In this document: in pieces, positions 1 to 12,300 of the stretch | How the letters are laid out: each line of letters starts with the position of its first letter | How positions within the stretch are numbered: the first letter of the stretch is position 1 | NCBI RefSeq assembly: GCF_003945595.2 | Contig: NW_024104292.1 | Coordinates: forward strand, 2,240,756-2,304,755 | DNA from: Pipra filicauda | Taxonomy: Eukaryota; Chordata; Aves; Passeriformes; Pipridae | Direction of reading: 5' to 3' | DNA length: 64,000 nucleotides | The notes under the pieces: model-generated | The model's database searches: none | Told to the model about the DNA's origin: nothing | The model's input: the letters and a program-made list of their open reading frames with translations, nothing else | Translations under genes and position numbers: made by a program

Positions 1-747
1 ACCTTTATATAACTTGCTGGGCAGGTAAAACAGTGGATTCTTCTGATAAAAACAGGGATTGGCAAGTGCTGGAAGGAGACAGATCTATTTCCATGAGCAG
101 GCTGACTAAGTAGTTGTTCTGTGAATGTGTACTTTCAACTAGCTGCTCTGGGAATGTTAAGGCCAAAAGGAAGAAATTATGGCAAATTTACACAACCAGG
201 ATGGATAAGCTACTGAGCAACATACAAGGGGAAACCTTCATTTTGCTGAATGTCTACAGGGTGGATGTCTGTACCTGTGCTAGTCACCAGGTCCATTTTT
301 TAAAAAAAAATTTATCTAATCTAATTCACCCCTCTATCTTAGGTAATGGGTTGTAACTTATGGGTGTCTATTTCTCTCAGTTCATTAAAAAAAGACTGTA
401 AAATTAACTGAGATATAAATATCTACCTAAAGTCAAATAAATAAATACATTCAGAATAAGAGAGAGTATGCTGTATCACTGTCTAAAACTTTGTATGAAT
501 TTTTGTTAAATTTATTTGCTTCAGCCAGGAGCTGTCACTCTCACACAGAAATTGCTGAAGTACTATTACCCAGATGATGCTTGATGGCCCATTCTGACCT
601 CACCATTTATGAATTCAGTACTAAATAAAAAAAAAAAAGTAATTCAGCAAATTAGTGTAGCAGCACAATGACAAGTGTCAAATAGAAAAAGATTAGGCAT
701 TGATGCCAGTCTGATGGCTGATGGCTGAAGACTATAAAAATCCATGT
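1..747. other. AT-rich non-coding stretch, no gene seen
   Basis: I see no coding exon, RNA gene or recognisable repeat here. A 12-base A run lies at 627-638. The last part (about 730-747) may hold the upstream half of a target-site duplication belonging to the adjacent retrotransposon. Short open frames in this stretch resemble nothing I know. Confidence 0.5.
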
Positions 748-748
748 G

Positions 749-1312
749 GAATCATGGGTCATCTACCACCACCACCTGTGACTCTTAGAACACTTCCATC
801 AACGCTGTCTCTGTACAATCCTAAACATCCACTGGTCAGATTATGTGACCAATACATCTGTTCTAGAACAAGCAGCAGTCACAAGTATAGAGGTCATGTT
901 GATGAGAACACAGCTGCGATGGGCAGGGCACGTCTCCAGGATGAAGGACCACCGCCTCCCTAAGATCTTGCTTTATGGTGAACTTGCCACCAGCTGCCAC
1001 AAGAGAGGAGCCCCGAAGAAAAGATACAAGGACTCCCTGAAACAACATCTCAGCCTTGGCCATATTGATCACCGTAACTGGTCTACTCTGGCCTCAAATC
1101 ATGAGACCTGGAGACACACCATCTATAACGCTGCTGATGCTTCTGAGAAAGCACGCAGGATCAGCCTTGAGGAGAAAAGGCAAAGCAGAAAGAATCGTGC
1201 CTTGCAGAATATACCTCCTAAAGAGTCTTTCTGCTGTGCCTTTTGCAACCAGACATGTCTATCTCGTATTGACCTTTTTAGCCACCAACGCTCTTGTAAC
1301 AAAGGTGGGTAG
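749..1312 (+). pseudogene. Retrotransposon polyprotein C-terminus (copy 1), one in-frame stop
   Basis: The fragment encodes the region downstream of the reverse-transcriptase core. It includes the stretch read as TQLRWAGHVSRM, a KILLYGEL segment and an RGAPKKRYKDSLKQHL segment. A terminal Cys-x2-Cys-x12-His-x3-Cys finger follows. The frame is open from the ATG at 845 to the TAG at 1310-1312. Upstream it continues in the same frame to 749 but is broken by TGA at 779-781, where copy 4 has CGA (Arg), which is a CpG-type transition. The apparent protein at 721-963 is an out-of-frame shadow. It is not expected to make functional protein, because it lacks the endonuclease and catalytic RT parts. 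Confidence 0.8.
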
Positions 1313-1326
1313 AGCCCTTCTCAAAT

Positions 1327-1340
1327 CTTCGTTCACGAAG
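1327..1340 (+). other. 3'-terminal hairpin of RTE-like copy 1
   Basis: CTTCG-TTCA-CGAAG forms a perfect 5-bp stem with a 4-base loop, placed 7 bases before the ATG tail. The same element is present at the same place in all four copies. In other LINEs such structures are recognised by the reverse transcriptase; that role is inferred here. Confidence 0.65.
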
Positions 1341-1380
1341 CCTAGCCATGATGATGATGATGATGATGATGATGATTATG

Positions 1381-2051
1381 ACATCTTTCATATAGTTGGG
1401 CAGATGTCTTGTTTTTCCAATACCTTAATTTTGGCACACTTCTCCAAATTAACATTTAAAAGTAAGAGCAGTAATAGTAGTGGTAATAATAATAACAAGT
1501 ACTTTAATAATAAAAACAACAATAATAATAAATTCTCTTTCTCTGTGCCTTGGTGCCATTAAAAATAGATAGACCTACAAAACTTTGTTATTGTTAGTAA
1601 TATCAACACAATTTTGAGGTATTTATTAGATTGAAATGGGTGGGTGTGTTTGTTGCCTTTTATCATTGCAGGAATGAGAGATGAAAAATTAAGATTCCTT
1701 TTCTGATAAAATTGTGTAACACTGAGAAGTCGTTTCAGCACTGAACATTGAGGTATTTTTGTGCTCTTCCAAGACGGCTGTAAGAGTTCCACTTGTCATT
1801 GTCTAGAAACTGCTGTAAGTTCCACACATGAGAGCTGCTGCAAAACACCTGGTCTACTTCAGGAAACATCTTAGAAGTTTGCACAAGTGAGACCTATTTT
1901 AGAACTATGTGACTGAGTATCAATGCTTATTTATCATCCTTATTTACAACTGGGAGGTGGTTGTTTTGCCTTCTTTGCAAGCTTTTCAACAACACGGGGG
2001 CATGGTAGAGGCATATGAACAGATTAAAAGATATTCATAGAAATACACCCC
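1381..2051. repeat. AT-rich stretch with imperfect AAT/AAC-type simple repeat
   Basis: About 1475-1532 is an imperfect run of AAT, AAC and AGT triplets. The rest is unremarkable AT-rich sequence with no supportable gene. Confidence 0.5.
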
Positions 2052-2162
2052 CATCATAGGATGTATGACAATTCAGGTTGGAAGGGACCTCAGAGGTCTT
2101 TAGTCCAACCTCCTGCTCAAAGCAGGGTCAGCTACAAGGTCAGACCAGGTTGCTTAGGCTTT
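2052..2162 (-). mobile_element. CR1 LINE fragment (3' end)
   Basis: The run 'aggttggaagggacct' followed by 'gtccaacctcctgctcaa' and 'ccaggttgc' is the reverse complement of the 3' UTR of avian CR1 elements. The element therefore points toward lower coordinates. The terminal octamer repeat is decayed. No coding sequence remains. Boundaries are approximate. Confidence 0.75.
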
Positions 2163-3946
2163 AATTTATTTATTAGTTTGTTTATTAGGTTTCCTGGCTT
2201 GAGGAAGAATTCTTGAGAAATATGGGCTTCATTCACATCTCTTCTTGAAATTTTTTTCCAGTCTGTCTGTCAGCTGCTGAGGTGTACTGAAATTCCTCCT
2301 TTGCCTGTAGGCATAGCAATAACTTCAGCAGTGAATTGTTGAAAATATTTTCTGTTTCTATTGGATTCACTGTTTATTATATCAGAGCTATTGTTAGTAT
2401 TAATAACAAGCATAATAAAAATAATAAAAATATTGAGAAACAATATATAAAATATTAATAACAATATTGGGAAACAGTTGGGTGTACTTGTAGTATTTTT
2501 AGAGGATCCTAAAGGCAGCCCAAGAACCTAGGGTGGTAATTTTTGTTCCAGTTTGTAAATATCAAGTTGAAATTTAAAAAAAAAAATAAAAAAATGGAAA
2601 CCATTAACAAGAATCCTATGTGGAAAACACTGGTTACAACATACAGGGCGAAGGCTGTTATACCCGTGCCATTAAAAGTGTCACTTGTAATCCTTATTGT
2701 CAAAATGGTTCTTACACACCACAGGGTTATCATGAGAAAAAGGAATCAGGGATTATATTAGGTACATCACATCTTAATATTAGAAGAAACAGATTTTCAT
2801 AACTACAAAAAAGAGCTAGTGTTGCTTAGCATTTTTTAATAATTATAATTAATTTTCATTTGAAGATTCATTATTTTGTCCAAAACACCTACTGTTCTTG
2901 TTAGCTAACCATAAAGCTATATGCCTTGATTAGGAGGGCTGCATATAGCTGAAGTGTATTTATGGCATTTAATATAGAAAGACCCTTCCATTTGCATATT
3001 TATTTGAGGATTTCATGAATTAAACATTGTGCAATACAAACTTCCCCATTTTACTGTATTCTTATAGTTCGTCACAAAGATGCTAAGACTTACAGTGCAT
3101 TGTGCATCATTAAACTGATCTTGGAAGGGAAGAAGGAAGTTTAACCTTGACCTTTTCATATTCCTTCAAACCACGGGTAAATCAAAATCCTTGTTCTTAA
3201 TAGCCGTCAACTCAGTTTTTCCATTTCCATTAAATTTACCTTAAAAGTGTGTGTTTTATATAGTTTGTTAGGTTAACCCCCCCACAGAAATACACTGTTC
3301 TGGTGTAGCTACACACAAACTGGTTTTATTCATCACAGAACATTGAAATTGGGATTACCTGGTATAACTTTATAGAATATAAGAGAGACTTTTGCCAAAA
3401 CATTTTGTGTACTCTGTATCGAGGGTGATTTGTTATTAAGAAAGGTAAAAGCTTTTTTAAAGCTTTTAAGAAGCTCCTGTAAATATCGTGAGGAGGCTCT
3501 TGTGCAGAAAACTTGTGAGATGGTGAAGTGTAGATGCTATCAGGACAGCACTATTGGGTTTACTCATTTTTCAATCTCAATTTGCTTTTTAGAAGGTGAT
3601 TCCCATCAACATAACCCAATGTAGGTCAAATATCAAATAGTGAATATAATGAATAAACTTGGTTTGATGAATGAAGACAACCTTATAAAGGTTGGCAATA
3701 TTTAGCATATGTTCTTATTCAGTGTTATTGCTCTATTCAAGCTAAAAAAAAGAGCTTCAAATGTATGACACTAGTTTAGTGTTCATTGTACAACACTAAT
3801 CATTCCTTGGGTTTTAGGTAACTAAGAGTAAAGTGGGAGACAACAAAGTGTCACCTTGTGCACGATGAAGAGGATATTAACTGCAGATAAAGAAAAGTTG
3901 TGGACAATGGCAAGAAAAAGATTTTTTACAGAGAGTATTATGTATT
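2163..3946. other. AT-rich non-coding stretch
   Basis: No gene or transposon was recognised. The stretch contains A-rich runs near 2576-2594 and a 10-bp inverted repeat at 3446-3468, listed separately. Confidence 0.5.
3446..3468. repeat. Inverted repeat, 10-bp arms, 3-base loop
   Basis: TAAAAGCTTT and AAAGCTTTTA flank TTT and match perfectly as reverse complements. The sequence is AT-rich, so chance formation is plausible. Confidence 0.6.
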
Positions 3947-3994
3947 TAACTTGAATTAAGCATTAAATTTTAACTTGAATTAAACATTAAATTT
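3947..3994. repeat. 24-bp tandem duplication
   Basis: Two adjacent 24-base units (3947-3970 and 3971-3994) differ at a single base (G versus A). This points to a fairly recent local duplication by slippage. Confidence 0.85.
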
Positions 3995-6900
3995 TCTATA
4001 AAGGACAACCATTACCACTTCTTGAGGATTGAGACTACAAAATATGCATTCTCCATGCACTATTGTCTTGACCTCCTTCAGCTTTTTCCTATTTCAGGAT
4101 TTGTCAGTAACAATTACTTTTAGTAGTATAAATGAAGTAACTATGTCTCTAACCCTCAACAGATTAAGTAGCTCACTTAACCCTACCCTTCTGTGTAAGA
4201 TATGTCCCATCGATGCCACTTTTTTGAAAAGCCACCCTCATATGAAAGATGTTTTCTGACAGTTTCTAAAGTCCATCTATGGCAAAATCAGAGAAAGAGC
4301 AGGAAAAAAAAATACACTGAGAAGAGAGAAGAAAGTCAAAGTGAAAGCCAAAAGATCAAAGAAATGTAGAATGTTTTACAAGGTGAGATAGATTTGAGGC
4401 AGTTGCCAAAAGCTGGAGTGAAATATAGGCAAACAACAACAAAAATAACAAACAAAGGAATATTCAAATTGCTGTCCACTCCAGCTGCTCAGTTTAGGCT
4501 GTTTTTCAAAGGTGACACATCAATTCACAGCAGCTGATAATTCAGACTTACAAGTCTACTGGGGAATCGAAAAAGAAAGCAAGTGGGGGAGCAACTCCCC
4601 AAGAGTTCTTACATTATGGACTTTTCTGTGTTTACGCTTTTCATACTTATGCTTTGCATAAGTAGTAAAAAGAGAACAAAATACAATTTTTATGTGTTTA
4701 CTTGAAGGCATTACCAAGAGGACGCTGTTCTTTTCTGCACCAGTATCAAAGATCATTGTTCTACCCTGGTAGAGACCCCTGTTTTGTATTAATCACTGAG
4801 GAACCATCATGAGCAGTCTCTGTGTTGCAAGTGTCCAGCTGTGAGATTTTGGTCCATTCCAGCATCAGTAGAAAATTTCTTTCTGATTTAAGTAAGGCTC
4901 ATTTTGTACTCATCACTGTTTTTTTCAAACAAGAAAAACATATTTTAGTCATAGAGTTTAAAAAAAATTGTAGTATCAGCAATGGCCAGAATATAAGACT
5001 TTACAATATGACGATGGGTTTTATGTGCTATCCACATAAACAGTCCTTCTGGTACAATAAAAATAGCAATTCCTAATTTGTATTTGCATGGGAAATTGCA
5101 ACACAAGTGGCAAGAAAAACAATTACAGATACTTGTTAATTAAAGTTCTAAAAATGAATTATACAAATAAACCTCAAAAGGCTTTTTAAAGTGTTTCCAA
5201 GATTTCTTTACAGATTTTAATGAGAATTTTTGAATTACTATATTTGCATTAAGGGCAGAACTTTAAAATAACTCAGCTTAAGTATTGCCATACTAACAAG
5301 ATAATAATTCCTTTTACTTCAGCATAGAAAAATAAAATATATTTTCGTGGTATCCTAACTCAAGATTATGTATTTTACACTCTGAATGTAGACAGGCAGA
5401 ATAAATAAATAAAATCAAACTTAATTAAAAAATAAAATCAAACTTAGAAAGTTAAGTTACATGATCAGCTGGGAAATATCAGCAATAAAGATCAGAGTGC
5501 AAGTTTTAACCAAAATATTCCAAAAACGCAGGCAATGAAACAAAACATTTCATGAAATCTTGTCGATCTCAGAAAATGTGTTCAATCAAAAAATAAATTG
5601 TAGAGAATAAAACTATGTTCATGTATAGATCTAAGTATTCTTTCTCCTTATGTTCAGAATGTAATACTTGTCCTTTTTCTTTGATATAAATGACATAATT
5701 TGTGTTGATAGAATTTAAAAATCCAAGAAAATTCAAAACCAAAGCAGAAGTTGTTTTACATGGTCCTGAACATTTCTGTTAATTTCTCAGGCTCTCAAAA
5801 AATTCTGAAAAATATTTTGTAATAACTCCAATATATTTTATTATTGCCAAAGAACTGATAAGATATTTTCTATGGCTGAATATGTCAGAATACAAGGTGT
5901 GTAATAATGTAACGGATTATTAATTTATTTATATAAGCAATTTACTTATGATCACTCAATTAAAGTTCACCAATTTAATTAATTAAGTCGCTTTAACAGC
6001 CCACAGATAAGATGGGCAAAGTGCATCAGATTACTCCATGTTCCTACTATAACATGTAGAGGAAAGTTATATTAGAGTTGGGAATATAATGGAATAGAGC
6101 ATCTTAAATGAGACCTGATCTTAGCAAAGCCTCAGCATGCTGCTCTTCAGGGCAGCCTCTACAAGGCTGTACAGGAGCTTGGGTCCCAGGCAGCAGCAAG
6201 AACCGAGGGAAGTCCCTGGAGAATGCAGTAGCTTTAAAGAGAGAAAAGTAAGATTTGAGTTTAAAAAAAGTTGGAAACTGTTATCTGTACGTACTTCTAG
6301 ACTTGTGGGAAGTCTCTATTCTTGAGTTCTCTGGAACAGTGTAAGACAAATATACTAAGGAAAAGGGCAATATTTCCACTGCAATGACTCACAGAGAATA
6401 ATTAAGCATCTTGATGAATGGCAATTTCTCTTCTTTTACATATCCTAGATAGTACTGTGTCATCTAAGGAACTAAACAAATACGAACAGCCCTGAAATCT
6501 GAAGGACAGAAGGGCAGCACCATTTGAAGCCACTGCAATAACATTGTGGCTTACTAATAGAAACACGATTTCTTGTTTGTATTCCTGTGTATGATGCTCA
6601 TCATGTGAGCAAGAACATGGGGATGAGTAAACACCTTGTCTCAAGTTTCTGAAATAAACCCTGATTTTTTGAATTGGAGTATTCTTAATTCTTTCTCAAA
6701 TAGTGCAGTTTTCTAGACAGGTATGATACCTGCATCAACATTTGTTTTCTGGTAATTTTTGTCAACATTATATTATGTAGAATAATGTCCAAACAGCATC
6801 TGTGCGGCATATAGTCTTAGTAATATATGCCATGAAACATTCCCAGTTCCAACTCAAGGCATGTATTTTTTACTATTTTTTACTTTGACCTTATATTTTG

Positions 6901-9342
6901 TCTGTAGCAGTCATACAGCACAGACATAGAACAACATGAAATATTTACTGGCATTATTTTTTTAATACATATTTTGCGTAAAACTTATTTCTGTCTGAAA
7001 GAGCTTCATTTGGAGCCAAAAAGCAAATGCACAGCAGCCACTGTGAAGTATCTATATCTATCTCTTAGAACAAAAATTATTTTTATTACACATTATAGTA
7101 CTTAAAGAATTGTCAGTTGGCAACAGTTTTGGTCCTCTGACTTCTTTCTTCAGTAATTAGCAACTGAATATAGAGCAGTTTATGGGAAAGTCCATCCAAA
7201 GTAGTCAGACAGATGTTACAGATATTTCCTTATTTGTACATATTTAAGGATAATCTTCAAACTGCATTATTTCCAAATTGCATTATTTCCAAAATCAGAA
7301 AAAAAAAAATTATTTAGATGGAAGTAGATGAAGTCTTCATGAACTTCATAAGATCATCTCGGCAGCATAACGGAATAAAAATGAACACCTTTTTCATTAG
7401 CTACCATAATGTCCCATAGCATGATTTGACAAGCTTTCTGTCATCTTCTCTGTGATGCTTTGGTATTTAAAGCACAAAATCACACCCACCCTTGGAGTGG
7501 TAAACCAGTAAGAATGACCTCCACAGAAATGTAATTGTTATTTTAATTCTACATTTACAAGACAACAAAATGCCAAGTCAGCATTGGTCATTCCCTTTTT
7601 TGATCATTACCTGTCAGCTTTCTGAGGCTTTATCACATGGCCTCCAGTTTCATTAAAAACAAAACACAACAAAGAAAACCAACAACAAAAAGCCCAAAAC
7701 AATGCACACACAACAACAAGCCTACACATCAACAGCTAAAGGGAAGTCATTCATCCCATAATTGCCCTGGCCTCAAACAAGCCATGAAGTAGTGCACACA
7801 ATAAACGCAATCTGTCCTCTTTTAAAGGGAAGTTCAAACAGCTGCCTTGAGTTTTCTATTGCATATTCAAAGTGGTAATGTATGAAATTATTAACTTCTA
7901 GACTGGAGTTTATGGAGTTAAGAACCCCCCATCAAGCAAACAAACTAACGATGTGGTTGGTTTTAAGGATTGCTTTGTTAGAGACTTCTGGGTCAATTGG
8001 GCTTTCAAAAAGAGCTTGGATACTTGAAACATTTCGGAAGCTAACTTAATTGAAGACGGATGGTGTCTGACATCAGAAATGCCCGTTTTCCTTTCTTTGC
8101 ATGTCATTCCCCATGTTGATTTGTAAGGATACCTAAGGGTTATATGCCAAGCTACCCAGGGGAGAGACTTTTTGGTTGTTTGAAAGCAAGTGCAGCTCAG
8201 CTATAAGCCAGTGAGCTGTACAATTCATCAGGGGTTTGATCCAAAGCTTGCTAGAGTTAATGGGGACACTGACTTTATTACTTTGGATCAGAACCACTGC
8301 AAGTACCACTGCAACCATGTCTTGAACATGCCCAAAGGAGCATGCATTTGACTGTCTGACTGCTCAGCTTCGGGATTTTTTTAATAAAATATTTGCTGCA
8401 ATTCTTCTTTCCTTTCTAAAATAAATATCACTACTTACTGTCTTTTTTGTGCTTCTCTTGCCTCCTGCCAGCCATCATACAAATGTTATTTTATTGCTCA
8501 AAGGTGTTGACCTCTTATTTTCTCCTCCTCCACCCTTGCAATCCTTTTCCCAAAGGATTTAAAATCATTAAAGGGAAAATAAAAGTTTTTCTTCTCCCAA
8601 ATCAAGATTCACTGGATTTTTTTTCATGGTTTCCTCCCTGTGACATAGAACAGAGCTTTCTACTGAGGTTTCTGACTTCCCAGCATCTGTGCAAAGCTTC
8701 AGTGTGCTTTATTCCAGTTTTAGTAAACAAAAGGAGATTCCTTTATCATTGCCATTTTTAATATTTGGAAAAACTTTATTTATGTAAAGGCAGGAAGCTG
8801 ATAAAAGATGAAAAAGTTCATGAGCTGAGTTGACGCAGTAAGGACAATGTCATCCTAGGGACCAAAATCTAAGTGAATAGACTGGCTCCAATCCCACAAA
8901 GGGCCATAAATGTCCAGCACAATCTATGAAATCTACAGTCCAGAATAAAATGTGATTGTGGAGGAGTCTTAAGTAACTTACAGGGAGACTGCAACACCTC
9001 AGAGTGGGGTTCACCAAGAACAAAGCAGGGAGCTGCCCAAGCTAACCAGTATGAAATCCTGAGCATAAAAATGAACATCTTAAATCCCACTGCTTTAGGG
9101 GAACTCATGTGTTCCCCAATTTCCATTTTTATTGTAATCTCACTTGTATTTGAAAGTTCAGGATGCTCTACTTCCAACCTGTGTGGCATCCTCTATCCTA
9201 ACTTTGAAATGGAATGGTTTGAGACTTTTAATTCCACATAGTGACTGAAGCCCTACACTTTGCTGACTCATGAATCATATCCAATGGCAATTAAATTAGT
9301 CTTGCCTGTAGTTCCCTGAGTACTTCAGAACACATCACTTCC
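3995..9342. other. AT-rich non-coding stretch, no gene seen
   Basis: No supportable exon or transposon was found over about 5.3 kb. Minor structure includes a 17-base direct repeat (5407-5423 and 5430-5446) and a duplicated 'gcattatttccaa' near 7260-7292. The 104-codon open frame at 8447-8761 resembles no protein I know and is not called as a gene. Confidence 0.5.
5407..5446. repeat. 17-base direct repeat, 23-base period
   Basis: AAATAAAATCAAACTTA occurs at 5407-5423 and again at 5430-5446 without mismatch. It is a local duplication in AT-rich DNA. Confidence 0.75.
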
Positions 9343-9385
9343 CATAGAATCACAGAATCATTTAGACTATGTTCAACTCACGTAT
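9343..9385 (-). mobile_element. Short CR1 3'-tail remnant
   Basis: The run 'atagaatcacagaatcat' followed by 'ttagactatgttcaa' resembles the reverse-complemented CR1 octamer tail and the start of its 3' UTR. Only about 40 bases are recognisable, so the call is tentative. Confidence 0.45.
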
Positions 9386-12300
9386 CTGCAAAAAATTCTT
9401 GAAGTATTGCTTGAAGAAAAATAGAGCATCCGTTTTATTCCATTACTGTTATCAATGGCATTCTGAAAAATTATTTGCCACATTCAGGTAGCCTGCATAT
9501 TTAAACTAACACATGCTAAGACTGTAACCTCTGGGGCTGAATGGCTCCTTGACACTACTGCTTGTTTATTCTGGCACAACAGCTGGGGGAAACTCTAGGC
9601 ACTAGCCTAATATAAGCATTATTTAAAATATATTTGATAGAGAAATAACCCACTTAATTTGCTTAATAAAGATTTTATTGATGAATAAACTTTTACATTC
9701 TCCTTTACTGGTCACGACTCTTCTTCAGTGAACAGCTGAAAACAATGCATTATTCTGCTTGACATAACAGGCAGTGTGAAATCTGTTCCTGGGAGAGGTA
9801 AATGATAGAACTTAGGGGCAACTCAACAATTTTAAGGCATGTGGCTTCACACAGTAACTTACGCTTGCAGTGATATAATGCCCCATATATGGCAGAAGCT
9901 ACAGAAAAAACAACATAGTCATATCCATACTATTGGATCCTTGTGCCAGGGGTTGTACTGCTTCAGCCTGACAAATGAAAACTCACCCTGCTCCGGACTT
10001 AGAGCCATCTGAGCGAGCACGACTCACAGAATGAGCCTAATTGTCTGTGTGAAACAGGCAGGGACATTTGCAGATGTAAATTGAACAGCGCTGAAGGTAG
10101 CAGTAGAGTTGTAACGTTCTATAAATTACTTTCACTGGCCTGGCTCAGCACCCCTCACCGAGCTTTCAGCTTGATTCAACAGGGCTCTAAGCAACCAGGG
10201 AAGAAAATTTCTTTTAAAGAAATTTAATGCAGCAGAACTGATTAACTGGGGAACAGCCTACAAACAGGCAGCTGAGAGAATGTTCTCGGCAAGCCAAACA
10301 GCCCTGTTATGTTGGTTTTATTAATTAACATCTGGCTTCCTGCCTCTAAATCGGGTCCCCTTCTTTGCTGCTTTAGTGCCATGTTTTCACCACTTTTACT
10401 ATGAAATGTACCCCGAGAATGTGAGATTAAATCCTTTGGCTGTTCAGCTTCTGAAACACAAGTCAATCCCCTCTAAATAGCATACAGCAACACAGCTCTA
10501 GTGGTCTCAGCAAACCTCATTTTCTTACAGGGATTTCGTAAAGAATGGCAAAAAGGAAGAGACAAAGTCCTGCACCAAAGAAAGAAAAATAATTAGTGGA
10601 GTAGACAGGGTGTATAGGAGACAGCTTTTAACTGCAGAAACATTCTCCATCATTAGGAGTGCTCAGATAGGCATACCAGGGCAGCATTATCTCCATGGGC
10701 TGGGCTGGTCCTAAGCTGGAAAAATAGCTATATGTTATGGTTGTGGTTTGGAAAAAAAACAACATCAAACCTTCCCACATGTTACAAAGCAGTGCTGGTC
10801 ACTGCAAGCTGCTCCTTCAGTTTCTGAATGCTACAGTCCAGCCTGCAAAAGTAAAGCATACTATTCAAAGTAAAGCATACATCTTTAAAGAGATATACTA
10901 GAGATATGGACTTCTTTTTAGTTGATGGTTTTCAGAACACATAGCAGAAACCACACATGTAATTGAAGGCAATAGCTTAATCTGAACAGGCTAGAAAGTT
11001 CTGTATTTTGCAGCTTCACAATTGCTCCTTTAGACTGTGTTCCCTACACACTGACATTTTTTAGTATCCATCTTGGTTAATGGCCATGTGTTTTATTTAC
11101 TAATTACATTACACATCTTACAAGACAGGGCTTATTTTAAAGTTTTAGTTAATCGTCTTGTGTTTCTTTGCTTTTCTATCATTTAGTTTGTCAGAAATGT
11201 GTATGTTTGTTGGGTCCTGGAGAATAATTTCTTTGGAAGTGACTGTGTTATATTGTATTTACTGTTCCTCATGATATGCTGCCCCTTTGTGAATTTCTGT
11301 TAACCCTTAGACTATCTTTAGTTTCACAAAATGCTTTGGTGTTTTGCTTTTCTCATAGTTACTACTCTCTGACCACATCTTCTATCATCTAACAAACAGA
11401 AAATTAGTGATCATCTTGACAATAAATTCCATCTTTATTTTAAAAGAGCTTTTCTTAACATGTGCAATTGCATCAAGCAATAGAACGTGATTGTCAATAG
11501 GTTCGCATAACTTGTCCTCAAGTGACATGTTTATTTACTTACTGCTGAGCCACCAGTTCATCTGCTGTAAGATTAGTGGAGATTTACAGAAAGAAAAATA
11601 TATCCTGTTAATGCTTCACAAGTTAAGTTTTGTAGTTCAGTGTTACTAAATCAACTGTTTTTACAGTGTTAATGCTTGATTTGAACCACCTTATTAAGCG
11701 TAAGGGGGCTGATTTTATTCAGTGTGTGACAGTATACTATGCTGATTTCTTCACATGCAAGGGTTTAAAACTCTACATTGGTAAGACCTGAGCTGATCCC
11801 ACTTTTTAAAGCAGCATATGTACACGTCATGGTTTTAGTCCGCTTACTGCATTGCCTAAAGCAGCAGCTGATGTCATCTTATGAAAAGAAGAGTGTTCCT
11901 GGGTCATGTGTTCAAGGCTGTGTTTTGCTGTGAACAGAGCTGTAACAGTGATAATCTCTTGCTATAACAGATAAGAAATCTATTCCTAGCAACATTACAT
12001 GCATGTAGAAATCAAGGTCCAACACAGGCACTGGTAGAAATTTTTCTAGTGATTTTAGTGAGCACTAGATATGTTTAAGAGAAAAATAGTTAAATATTGT
12101 TATGAATGGATATTCAGCATTTTCATCTCACAGAATCCAAAGGGGAAGGATCATCTCATCTATCTTTGGGCATTTCAGTGTTAGGTTTATAGTCTAATTT
12201 AGTCTTTGTTTCCCCTGCAGTCAACGGGAAAAGCTGAATAATGTAGACAAGCCAATTTCCTACACAGTTTCACAAGAGAAGGATCCTAGAGCACCAGGTT

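Larger units (their letters stand above)
748..1380 (+). mobile_element. RTE-like LINE, copy 1 (5'-truncated 3' end)
   Basis: This is a 5'-truncated copy of a non-LTR retrotransposon that recurs three more times in the window. Similarity to the other copies begins near 748 and runs through the polyprotein C-terminus to a TAG at 1310-1312. A short 3' UTR follows, with a hairpin at 1327-1340 and an ATG-repeat tail from 1348 to about 1380. A short 3' UTR and a microsatellite tail are typical of the RTE clade, which is why I favour that assignment. It shares diagnostic bases with the minus-strand copy at 14529-15648 (subfamily A). The clade name is inferred and could be wrong. Confidence 0.85.

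Noticed and set aside
721..963. 80-codon open frame with a proline-rich start
   Set aside because: It is the +1 shadow of the RTE-like polyprotein. An equivalent shadow frame recurs in copies 2 and 4, so it reflects shared nucleotide sequence and not a second gene.
1056..1562. 168-codon open frame
   Set aside because: It overlaps the true C-terminal frame of copy 1 in another register, reads through the ATG tail as poly-Asp, and then enters flanking DNA.
8447..8761. 104-codon open frame
   Set aside because: It resembles no protein family I know, has unremarkable codon choice and no splice context. Frames of this size are expected by chance in 64 kb.
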